From Schizochytrium sp. CCTCC M209059 (lineage: Eukaryota > Sar > Bigyra > Thraustochytrida > Thraustochytriidae): a stretch of 64,000 bases of DNA. The stretch spans positions 22,276 through 86,275 of the forward strand of contig KN805465.1 of assembly GCA_000818945.1 (NCBI GenBank), in the 5' to 3' direction. Positions within the stretch are counted from its first letter, which is position 1. Each line of letters starts with the position of its first letter. This document shows positions 19,597-27,502 of this stretch, one piece after another. Under the pieces are notes generated by a model. It saw only the letters and a program-made list of their open reading frames with translations. It did not search any database and had not been told where the DNA came from. The translations under genes were made by a program, and so were the position numbers.

Positions 19597-19755
19597 NNNN
19601 NNNNNNNNNNNNNNNNNNNNNNNNNNNNNNNNNNNNNNNNNNNNNNNNNNNNNNNNNNNNNNNNNNNNNNNNNNNNNNNNNNNNNNNNNNNNNNNNNNNN
19701 NNNNNNNNNNNNNNNNNNNNNNNNNNNNNNNNNNNNNNNNNNNNNNNNNNNNNNN
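19597..19755. other. Assembly gap (159 N)
   Basis: A run of N bases. It immediately precedes a long (GGAT)n array, which probably caused assembly failure. The true length of the repeat and any sequence in the gap are unknown. Confidence 0.99.
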
Positions 19756-20264
19756 GGATGGATGGATGGATGGATGGATGGATGGATGGATGGATGGATG
19801 GATGGATGGATGGATGGATGGATGGATGGATGGATGGATGGATGGATGGATGGATGGATGGATGGATGGATGGATGGATGGATGGATGGATGGATGGATG
19901 GATGGATGGATGGATGGATGGATGGATGGATGGATGGATGGATGGATGGATGGATGGATGGATGGATGGATGGATGGATGGATGGATGGATGGATGGATG
20001 GATGGATGGATGGATGGATGGATGGATGGATGGATGGATGGATGGATGGATGGATGGATGGATGGATGGATGGATGGATGGATGGATGGATGGATGGATG
20101 GATGGATGGATGGATGGATGGATGGATGGATGGATGGATGGATGGATGGATGGATGGATGGATGGATGGATGGATGGATGGATGGATGGATGGATGGCAC
20201 GCTGGACAATCTAAGGGACGGATGGATGGATGGATGGATGGATGGATGGATGGATGGATGGAAC
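19756..20264 (+). repeat. (GGAT)n microsatellite array
   Basis: More than 110 near-perfect GGAT units run from the gap edge to about 20197. After a ~20-bp interruption, about 11 more units follow to 20262. All six frames are open across it, which creates spurious long ORFs encoding Gly-Trp-Met-Asp or His-Pro-Ser-Ile repeats. I do not treat these as genes. From 20265 to 20858 I see no gene. Confidence 0.97.
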
Positions 20265-20858
20265 GGGTCGGCCAGCTTGTTGTCGGTCGGCAGTGGGAAG
20301 GAAGGCGCGCACCTGCAGCTGCAAGCAAGATGCAGTGACTCAGGATCTCGCTCTGGTGGCGTCATCAGACTTTGAGACAAACGGCTGCGAGCGAAAGATG
20401 GGCCGGGCTCATTTTACGCTGGAAGAAGAATACAACTAACTGTCTGCGACTCATCCCGGAGCCAGATCATAGATGGTGTTGTGGAGGGAGAAAGATGGGC
20501 AGCGAGCGCCCAGTCGCGCCAGAGGGTTGAGGTAAAAAAAGAAGAGAGTGAGTGGATTAGAGTGAGGAAATGCTGAGTGAATGATTCGCACAACTACATT
20601 ATGTTCAAGCGCTTGATAAAATAGAAAGGATTCAAATGCTTGGGCTCACAGGGTGATCAGTAGATGCTTGAGTTTACACCAGATGCTTGGCGGATGCCTA
20701 TACATTTCGACGCGACACAATTCACCGTCAATCTCGAGTGTCTGCTTGCTGGCAGTCGGCAACAGAATTTCCAGAGTTGACTTGAGAACCGGCGAGGGTG
20801 GCAGCAAATTGATGGTCCACAGCACGGGGAAAATGACAAAATTTAGCTTGCTTGTCGC

Positions 20859-21482
20859 CTATGGCCTCCGTGGCTGCTGTTGCTGCTGCTGCTGCTGCTG
20901 GTCCTGCGCTTGTTGGTGAGCCTGATTAGACTTAATGACGAGATACAGCCCAAAGAAACCGAGGCCAACGTGCCAGCCAGCGACGACCGCAAGAACCACG
21001 GCGATGAGAGCAACGATTTGCGGAAATCGCTGCTCGGGCATCCCAAGGATGCTCGGGATAAGGAACTCGCGACCCTCGATTCCAATTTGCCTGCTTAAAG
21101 GCGTAAAAATGCCATCGGGTCCACTTGGCATGCTGGGCATGCCTTGCATGCCTTGCGCACCGCTAGGCGTGGTCCCAACGCCGTTTCCATTGCCAAAAAA
21201 GTTGCTTGCCGAGACTGGGCCAGTGGGTCCACGCCCGCTCGACGAGGCTGCTGGCCCAGGCTGGCCGGACCGCCGCATGGATTGAGCACGAGGATCTGTA
21301 GAAAACATGTACGCACAAGATTGCCCCGAGGAATGAGCGAGCGAGTGAGCAAGCGTGAGAAGCGTGCAAAGATGGTCAGAAAGCTGTACGTCTTTTTCGT
21401 CGCCGCGCGCACCGCCGAGCTTGGCCTCACCTCGGCGCGCCTCGCCGCGCCACGCCGCCCCATTCCCACCCTTTCCCGCCAT
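20859..21482 (-). CDS. Single-span membrane protein with Gln-rich tail, probably spliced
   Basis: An uninterrupted ORF of 207 residues, but I favour two exons: 21431-21482 and 20859-21295. The intervening 135 nt begins GTGAGG, ends TTTTCTACAG and is removed in frame (phase 1), giving about 162 residues. The encoded protein has a Gly/Ser/Pro-rich N-terminus, a FGNGNGVGTTP stretch, Met/Pro/Gly repeats, then a conserved-looking region EGREFLIPSILGMPEQRFPQ before one hydrophobic span of about 28 residues (VALIAVVLAVVAGWHVGLGF), ending in a Gln run coded by a CAG tract. Family not recognised; it is a probable tail-proximal membrane protein. Without splicing, translation would include a Leu/His/Ser stretch unlike the rest. 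Confidence 0.6.
   Translation of the reverse strand: MAGKGGNGAAWRGEARRGEAKLGGARGDEKDVQLSDHLCTLLTLAHSLAHSSGQSCAYMFSTDPRAQSMRRSGQPGPAASSSGRGPTGPVSASNFFGNGNGVGTTPSGAQGMQGMPSMPSGPDGIFTPLSRQIGIEGREFLIPSILGMPEQRFPQIVALIAVVLAVVAGWHVGLGFFGLYLVIKSNQAHQQAQDQQQQQQQQQPRRP
21296..21430 (-). other. Candidate 135-nt phase-1 intron
   Basis: On the minus strand the segment has a GAG|GTGAGG donor, a pyrimidine-rich 3' part ending TTTTCTACAG, and candidate branch points (CTGAC, CTCAC). Exon 1 contributes one G to the split codon, restoring an Asp codon with the AT of exon 2. Length divisible by three and absence of stops explain why it is hidden in an ORF. Confidence 0.5.
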
Positions 21483-21903
21483 GTTGGACCGCTAACGCGT
21501 GCGTGCGCGCGCGCAGGGCAGAGCGCGGCGCAAGCGTGGGGAGGTTCACATGCGCACGTGTCGTCGCTACAGGTCACGTACCGTCATCCGGGACGATCTC
21601 GCCGTTGATGATAATCGGCATCGTTCCCGGGAAAAAGAGAGACCAAGAAAAGATTATTGAGGTTTGTTTCGCTCTCTCCCACGCTCTATACCTGTGTGCA
21701 TAATGTCGTATACCTGGCTTGACAATGCATAAGTAGCGCATACGCAAAAGCACACCGCACGCAAGCTGGGCATAAAGGTCGACAACAACAACAACAACAA
21801 CAATCAGTCAGTCAATCAATTCGTTCGGGCATTCAAAGTCTCTATTGTATTTCGGTCTTCGCAACAATGAATGATTCATCACTCAACCATCGACAAGGTC
21901 CGA
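21483..21903. other. Intergenic region between two minus-strand genes
   Basis: 421 bp containing the presumptive promoter of the single-span membrane-protein gene and the 3' region of the JmjC gene. A (CAA)n run with flanking CAGT units lies at 21783-21820. Confidence 0.5.
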
Positions 21904-24081
21904 TCAGTCGCACAGCAGTAGGACACGCTCCCGAACGAGGAAACGGACGACGCGCAACTTGTCCTCGTCCGAATCAGGATGCTTGAGCTTGCCGACAGTG
22001 AGCGGGGTCGACGGATCCGAGTTTAGGATCTGTTCCAGCATTTCGGCGTCCTCGAGCTCAAATTCAAGACCACGCGAGTCCGTCGCATGGTACGTGCGCG
22101 TGTTCAAGCAAGAATGGTAAAAGAGAGCCGCATTGCCCTCCACGGTAAGGGTTCCAACGCCCTTGGCCGCAAGGACAACCTGGGAGTCGACGTCGATCTG
22201 CTCGAGCTCGTCCTCGGGAATATCGTCTTCCGTTGCGGGTCTACCATCCGCAACAGACTCGACAGCCATCGATGCTTCCTGCGGAACTGCAAGCACGCCG
22301 AGCGGCTGGTGCCTATCGTGCTGGAACTTGACGCCCATGCGATCAGCAATGAGATCAAAGTCGATGTTCTGCAAGACATGCTCGCTGATGAGCCGAATCG
22401 TCTCTGCCACAAACTGATGTCTGCGTGGATCTGATTCTTGGTCCGAGTTCACGACGCCCATAAAGTTAGTAAGCTCGCGCGGCAAGTTACGCCGCAGCGG
22501 CTCGCAGTCAAGAGCCTTGTCATCCATGCACGTTCGCTGGATCGCGTGGGGAAGTGCCTCGCGAATAAAGTCGGCCCATGTGTTGAGCTGCCCGACCGAG
22601 AGCGTCACATGCAACGAGTGCTCGCGAAGTTTGGAGCGTGCATGATGCACCATGCCGCGCGGAATGTAGAGCACATCACCTGGCTCGAGCGTGGTGTGGA
22701 TCGCCACCTTGAGGTGCTTGGCTACTTGCTCCTCGGTAAAATCCTTGCTCGAGTATCGTGGGTTCCGCGGGAAGAGAACGTCCGGGTCCTCTTCTTCCTC
22801 GTCTTCCTCCTCGTCTTCTGCGTCATCGTCGTCCTTGCCATCTTCTTCTTCCTCCTCCTCTGCTTCTTCGTCGTCATCATCATCGTTCTTCTTCTTTGAC
22901 TCGTAGTGATGGTACACGGTCCACTCTTTGGCACCTTCAAGCTGCAGGATGAAGGCATCGATATCGTCGTAGTGAGGCGCAAAACCCTGCGAGCCCTTGG
23001 GCGTCAGATATGCGTTGGCGCCACCGCCGCAGCCAAAGAGGCCCTCCATCATGGTCACCAACTTCCAAATGGTCTTGCTGAGTTCTTGCGGGCGCAAAAG
23101 CCGCACCGAGGCGCCCTGTGTCTCGCCAAAGAGTCTCATGACCTCTTTTGCATCCGCGACAGCCTCTGTGTCGTGCATGAGGGTCTTGCGCGCTCCATCC
23201 CGGTACGCTGTAAGGCTAAAGTCCCGGTTGTGTTGCAACTTGCCGGCCTGCAGGGCCTTTTCAATATCCGTCTTGGCCAACAAACCATCGAAATAGGTCG
23301 TTTGCCCCGTCTTGTTACGGCGTACAAGCAGAGGTTTGGTCTCATAGTACTCGGACATGAAATCCTCTACGCTTGTTGCGCCTCCAAGGATCCACTGCAG
23401 CGCACGTTCGCCAGCGAGACGAAAGTCGCCGCCCGCGGCCTCGCAGATCGCCTCGACTTCTTTGGTGCCCGGCGCCGCCGCACCGTCGCTCTTCGCCGGC
23501 TTGCTGCCCGCCTTCTTCTTGTTATTCTTCTTGACGCCATTCTCGGTGCCTGGATTCAGGCCATTCGGCTCCTCGTCTTCCTCCTCGTCCTGGTGCTCGT
23601 GCTTCTTGCCCGTCTTCTTCTTCTTGTTGTTGTTGGTGGCCTTGGCCTTCTCCTCCTGCTGCCTTGCCGCGAGCCTCGCCGCCAGCGACAGGGCCGCCTT
23701 GTTCTTCTTCCCGCCGTCGCCGGCCGCCCTCCTCGGCGCCAGCTTCCCTCCGCGCCGCTCCTGCTCGCCGCCGCTGCTGCTCCCGCCCTCGTCGCCGTCG
23801 CCGCCCTCGCCCTCGAGCGCCCTGGCCACCGGTGTCTTGCCGTACAGCGCGACCTTCTTGGCGCGCTTCTTGTCCGCGCGCCTGCGGTTGCGCGCCTGCC
23901 GCTTGCGCTTCTGCGCCGCCTCGTCCATCGGCCCGAGCTCGCGCCGCCGCGCCGCGCCCCTCCGCCCCGCCCCGCGCTCCTTCCGCCCGCGTGCACGCCG
24001 CGGCCGCGCTGGGAGCGGCCTCCTTCCCGGGTCTGCCATGCAGGCAAGGGCACGCGGCAAGCAAGAAGCCCATTCATGCAT
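21904..24081 (-). CDS. RIOX1: JmjC ribosomal oxygenase, NO66/RIOX1-like
   Basis: Predicted 725-residue protein. The JmjC-type cupin core shows the Fe(II) site HxD (His370, Asp372, in APHYDDIDAF) and a distal His in PRGMVHHA (His479), with LQLEGAKEWTVY between, as in NO66 and MINA53. Upstream LQWILGGATSVEDF and YETKPLLVRR match the opening of this family. These enzymes hydroxylate histidine in ribosomal proteins, using 2-oxoglutarate, usually in the nucleolus. The N-terminal ~200 residues are basic and Ala/Lys/Arg-rich, consistent with nucleolar targeting. Odd feature: a ~35-residue run of Asp/Glu inserted in the double-stranded helix between the metal His-x-Asp and the distal His. The C-terminal ~200 residues match the family's winged-helix part. 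Alternative ATGs occur at residues 16 and 52; divergent from PEX7. Confidence 0.88.
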   Translation of the reverse strand: MHEWASCLPRALACMADPGRRPLPARPRRARGRKERGAGRRGAARRRELGPMDEAAQKRKRQARNRRRADKKRAKKVALYGKTPVARALEGEGGDGDEGGSSSGGEQERRGGKLAPRRAAGDGGKKNKAALSLAARLAARQQEEKAKATNNNKKKKTGKKHEHQDEEEDEEPNGLNPGTENGVKKNNKKKAGSKPAKSDGAAAPGTKEVEAICEAAGGDFRLAGERALQWILGGATSVEDFMSEYYETKPLLVRRNKTGQTTYFDGLLAKTDIEKALQAGKLQHNRDFSLTAYRDGARKTLMHDTEAVADAKEVMRLFGETQGASVRLLRPQELSKTIWKLVTMMEGLFGCGGGANAYLTPKGSQGFAPHYDDIDAFILQLEGAKEWTVYHHYESKKKNDDDDDEEAEEEEEEDGKDDDDAEDEEEDEEEEDPDVLFPRNPRYSSKDFTEEQVAKHLKVAIHTTLEPGDVLYIPRGMVHHARSKLREHSLHVTLSVGQLNTWADFIREALPHAIQRTCMDDKALDCEPLRRNLPRELTNFMGVVNSDQESDPRRHQFVAETIRLISEHVLQNIDFDLIADRMGVKFQHDRHQPLGVLAVPQEASMAVESVADGRPATEDDIPEDELEQIDVDSQVVLAAKGVGTLTVEGNAALFYHSCLNTRTYHATDSRGLEFELEDAEMLEQILNSDPSTPLTVGKLKHPDSDEDKLRVVRFLVRERVLLLCD

Positions 24082-24516
24082 TCATTCATTCCCAGTTCTT
24101 CGCGCCCCACGGGAGCCGAGCAGAGCCTGCGAGCGAGCGAGCGAGCGTCCGCCCGGCCTGGCCTGGTCGGCGCTGCTGTGTCGCGGCGCGGAGACACGCG
24201 GAGACGCGCAGCTCGGCTGGCGAGGCGCGGCAAGGGTAAGCGTGGCTTGGGCGCGAGGGCGGCTGGGCGAGATATCACATAGCGAGGCAGCAGCCAAATT
24301 TCGATCGTGCCTGCTCGCTTGCTTGCTTGCTTGCTTGCTTGCCTGCTGAGATCTACTGTGCTCTGCTGTGCTCTGCTCGAGACGCGCAAAGCGCGAGTGT
24401 CGCCTCGCCGCGCCGCGACTCGCCCCGCCTTCTGAGAGAGCTGGAGACTCCGGCCAAGGCGTGGAAAGAAAGTTAGCCAGGTCCGCGGCATCGTTCTTGC
24501 CACGGCGGGACGCACC
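24082..24516. promoter_or_regulatory. Divergent promoter region, JmjC oxygenase / PEX7
   Basis: 435 bp between divergent start codons. It contains a (GAGC)n tract at 24130-24147 and a (GCTT)n tract at 24308-24340. Promoter role is inferred from orientation. Confidence 0.5.
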
Positions 24517-25581
24517 ATGGCGATCATGCCGGGTATGCCCGGCGGACCGGGCGCCCCCGCGGGCGGCGGCGTGGCCCTGCTGCGCACCGAGGGATTCAAC
24601 AATTACGCCGCGGAGTTTAGCCCCTTCCACGACGGGCTCATCGCCGTGGCGTCCTCGCAGTACTTTGGCATTGTAGGGAACGGGCGCCAGTATGTGGCGC
24701 GGGTCGGCCCCGGCGGCAGCGCGCAAATCGTGCGCCACTTCGACACGCAGGATGGCCTCTACGATTGCTCGTGGAACGAGGCCAACGAGAACCAGCTCGC
24801 CAGCGCTTCCGGCGACGGTTCCATCAAGCTCTGGGACCTCAACAGTACGGACGGCTTTCCTATCCGCAATTTCAAGGAGCACACGCAAGAGTGCGCCTCG
24901 GTCGACTGGAATCTTGTCACCAAGGCCTCCTTCGTTTCCGCGAGTTGGGACGGTACCATCAAGCTCTGGGACCCAAATGCCCCCATGGCCGTGCGGACCT
25001 TTGCCGAGCACATGGGCAGCGTATATAACTGCCAGTGGTCACCTCGACACCCGAACCTCTGCATTTCGTGCTCTGCGGACAGCACCGTCAAAGTGTTTGA
25101 TATTAACCAGCCGCACAGCGCGACGACTGTCCATGCTCACGAGAACGAAGTTCTCACCGTCGACTGGAACAAGTACAACGAGTTTCTCTTTGCTAGCGGT
25201 TCCGTGGACCGCACGATTCGCGTCTTTGATGTGCGCAATCCGCAGAAACCCATTTCTGTCTTGGCTGGACACGACTTTGCTGTGCGGAGGCTCAAGTTCT
25301 CTCCGCATGACGCAAACCTTATTGCCAGCTCCTCCTATGATATGTCTGTCAATCTCTGGCGCATGGACCGTGAGGACGCCCTCGTGATGCGCTGTCAGCA
25401 GCATTCCGAGTTTGTCATGGGACTGGACTTTAGTCTCTTTCGACCCAACACGATTGTTTCTGCATCATGGGACGAGCACGTGTGCGTATTTGATTACACG
25501 CAGGGTCCGCCTCCTCGCATTCCTCCCCCTCCCAAGCGTCCGGGACTCCCGCCAACTTTGCAAGGTGGAGGCCCAAGATGA
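24517..25581 (+). CDS. PEX7: Peroxin-7, PTS2 receptor (WD40 protein)
   Basis: Predicted 354-residue WD40 propeller that starts at CACCATGG. After a Gly/Pro-rich leader, the N-terminal signature GFNNYAAEFSPFHDGLIAVA is characteristic of Pex7. WD repeats follow at even spacing, with clear closures IKLWD (twice), VKVFD, IRVFD, VNLW and VCVFD. It is slightly longer than the human protein (323 residues) because of N- and C-terminal Pro/Gly tails. Function by family: it binds the N-terminal PTS2 nonapeptide of cargo such as thiolase in the cytosol and delivers it to the peroxisomal docking complex with a PEX5 or PEX20-type co-receptor. Its presence implies the organism keeps the PTS2 import route. 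Confidence 0.93.
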   Translation: MAIMPGMPGGPGAPAGGGVALLRTEGFNNYAAEFSPFHDGLIAVASSQYFGIVGNGRQYVARVGPGGSAQIVRHFDTQDGLYDCSWNEANENQLASASGDGSIKLWDLNSTDGFPIRNFKEHTQECASVDWNLVTKASFVSASWDGTIKLWDPNAPMAVRTFAEHMGSVYNCQWSPRHPNLCISCSADSTVKVFDINQPHSATTVHAHENEVLTVDWNKYNEFLFASGSVDRTIRVFDVRNPQKPISVLAGHDFAVRRLKFSPHDANLIASSSYDMSVNLWRMDREDALVMRCQQHSEFVMGLDFSLFRPNTIVSASWDEHVCVFDYTQGPPPRIPPPPKRPGLPPTLQGGGPR

Positions 25582-26023
25582 GCAAACGCGAATGCGAATG
25601 CAAATGCGATATAATTCGATGCGAGTTTTTCCTCCTGACCTTGTGCTCCCAAAACTAAACAATATATATTTCTTTACAGCCGGGAGTCCTTGGATATTTG
25701 ACGACAATTGTCTTTCGCTAATTCCTTTTTTTTTTCTTATAAGTTTGCCTCAGCACTCTGCTTCTGCTCAAGCAACTGGTCTTCTTTCAAAAGCACTTAT
25801 CATGGTATTACAGAAAATATTCGACTTTGATATCAAGTGCAAGGTTTTCCCTCCCCGCCAGCCAAGTCATTGGCGCATTTTTCTTCGTCCATCCTCGCAC
25901 TCACGCTGTACGGGAGCTCGCCTCTTAGTAATTAATCAGGCGCTCTCGGCCACTCACAGTCAGTCACCCACCCTTCTTCTGTTGCAAAACCATTTCCACA
26001 AAGGGAGAGCTTCGACGACGAGA
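25582..26023. other. Intergenic region upstream of TFIIS-like gene
   Basis: 442 bp between two plus-strand genes. The frame of the downstream gene is open through it but from non-ATG codons only, with AT-rich, unstructured translation. I read it as PEX7 3'UTR plus promoter. Confidence 0.5.
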
Positions 26024-27244
26024 ATGGCGGCCGACACGTGCGCGGCGCGCGGGTGTTCCGAAGAGGTCTGCGTGCTGGGCTCGCACGAGGGCAAGGCACA
26101 CGCTCTTTGCCTCGTACATTATTATGGCAGCGCGTTCGCGGCGCGAGACGCTTCGGGCGTCATGGAGGGCCAAGACCAGCAACAAGCACTCGCAAGTCAG
26201 GCTCGCGTACTCTCTACACGCGCACTCAAGCGCCAGCGAAGGACAGCAGAGGACGTCGTGCGCGAGATGCTCGCCGAAATCGGCCATGACATGGAGGACG
26301 AGCTCCAGCGTATCAAGGACCAGCGTGATCGCCGTGAAAAGGTCGCGTCCGGCGCTCTCCACAAAGAGCTCGTGAAGGAAGCGCATGGCGCAGCGATGAA
26401 GCAAAATTCCACGCAAACAGCCACCGCTGCTCCGCGACGGGACGCTGGTGTCTCCAAGGTCGGCACTGTCGATGTCGACAAGCTCTACGAATGGCAGCTG
26501 AAGATGCTTCATCGCAAGCAGGCAGGACACAAACTTTCGGACCCCGAGCCGGGCTCGCAGGCGGCGAGCGCCGCGGAAAAACGTAAAGCGCAATCGTCTG
26601 CACCGCGCGCCACTGCGGCGAATGCCTCCGCGACGCGAAGTCGCGTCTGGAAACCTACTGGCGAAGAACTCCTCGGCCAGGCACACGTTCCCATGGAGGC
26701 TTGGCGCAGGAATGCAGCCGAGCTCGTGGCCAACGCGCTCTTGCAAGACGTAGATACGGCTCGTTTTGATGCTGGAAAAGCGGCTCTCGATATTGAGAAC
26801 GCGCTCTTCATGCATCTGCACCAGAATCAAAATGCCTACAGACCAAAGATGCGCACTTTGCTCCACAACCTGCGCATCGCAGCAAATGAGCCTTTGCGTC
26901 GTAACATCATCACTGGGACGCTTTCGGCAGCGGATCTCGTCAAGATGGACGAGGCGGCACTGATGGACCCAGAAAGCCGGGCCAAGCTAGAACGCACCCA
27001 AGCAGAGGTTTTCGAGCAGCACCGCGTCGTCTCCACAGAGGAGGCTCTAGCGAGCAAGAGCATCGTCGACGACGCCCAGTGTCCGCATTGTGAGAACTCG
27101 CAGGGCATCATCAAGCTCTCTCTGGCGTCCTCGCGGCCAGAGAGCACCAAGGCTGAAATTTACGGCAACAAGGAAAAGGTCGACTCTTCGTACACTCGAT
27201 TCCGCTGCCCCGCTTGCGGTTACTCGTGGCAAGAAGCGAACTAA
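26024..27244 (+). CDS. TFIIS-like transcription factor lacking the catalytic Asp-Glu pair
   Basis: Predicted 406-residue protein. Residues about 226-335 match the TFIIS central three-helix domain (RRNAAELVANAL, IENALFMHLHQNQNAYRPKM, NLRIAANEPLRRNIITG). The C-terminal zinc ribbon has Cys353/Cys356 and Cys395/Cys398 (CPHC and CPACGYSW). TFIIS needs an adjacent Asp-Glu in the hairpin (RSADE) to trigger RNA cleavage by RNA polymerase II; here the region reads NKEKVDSSYTRFRC, with only one acidic residue (Asp387) at that place. The normal N-terminal helical TFIIS domain is replaced by a Cys/His motif, C6-x4-C11-x17-C29-x2-H32. It could still bind the polymerase but may not stimulate cleavage. Start is an ATG after GACGAGA. 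Confidence 0.8.
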   Translation: MAADTCAARGCSEEVCVLGSHEGKAHALCLVHYYGSAFAARDASGVMEGQDQQQALASQARVLSTRALKRQRRTAEDVVREMLAEIGHDMEDELQRIKDQRDRREKVASGALHKELVKEAHGAAMKQNSTQTATAAPRRDAGVSKVGTVDVDKLYEWQLKMLHRKQAGHKLSDPEPGSQAASAAEKRKAQSSAPRATAANASATRSRVWKPTGEELLGQAHVPMEAWRRNAAELVANALLQDVDTARFDAGKAALDIENALFMHLHQNQNAYRPKMRTLLHNLRIAANEPLRRNIITGTLSAADLVKMDEAALMDPESRAKLERTQAEVFEQHRVVSTEEALASKSIVDDAQCPHCENSQGIIKLSLASSRPESTKAEIYGNKEKVDSSYTRFRCPACGYSWQEAN

Positions 27245-27502
27245 CAGTGAGACGAGCCCAAGGCTCGCCTGTCCCGTGTCCTGAAAATGGTCTCACAGTC
27301 AAAGCACCTCCAAACCTTGCCAGTCGGTAACGAGGGGAGGAAGTGAAAAGGGGCAATTGTTTGCGCGCACTCGATCAAGCAATGAACCAACAAAGGCTTT
27401 GTCAAGGGAATCACGTGACTCTGGACTGTCAATATTTCCATTGTTGTATATAGAAAAGTATGTATGTATAACCACTCATTTCGACCTATGGTGTTTTGGT
27501 GC

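Noticed and set aside
19766..20338. Long ORFs encoding Gly-Trp-Met-Asp or His-Pro-Ser-Ile repeats
   Set aside because: They are translations of the (GGAT)n microsatellite, open in all frames and joined across N bases.
23357..24349. 330- and 458-codon plus-strand ORFs antisense to the JmjC gene
   Set aside because: Leu/Ala/Arg-rich shadows of the basic and acidic N-terminal region of the oxygenase.
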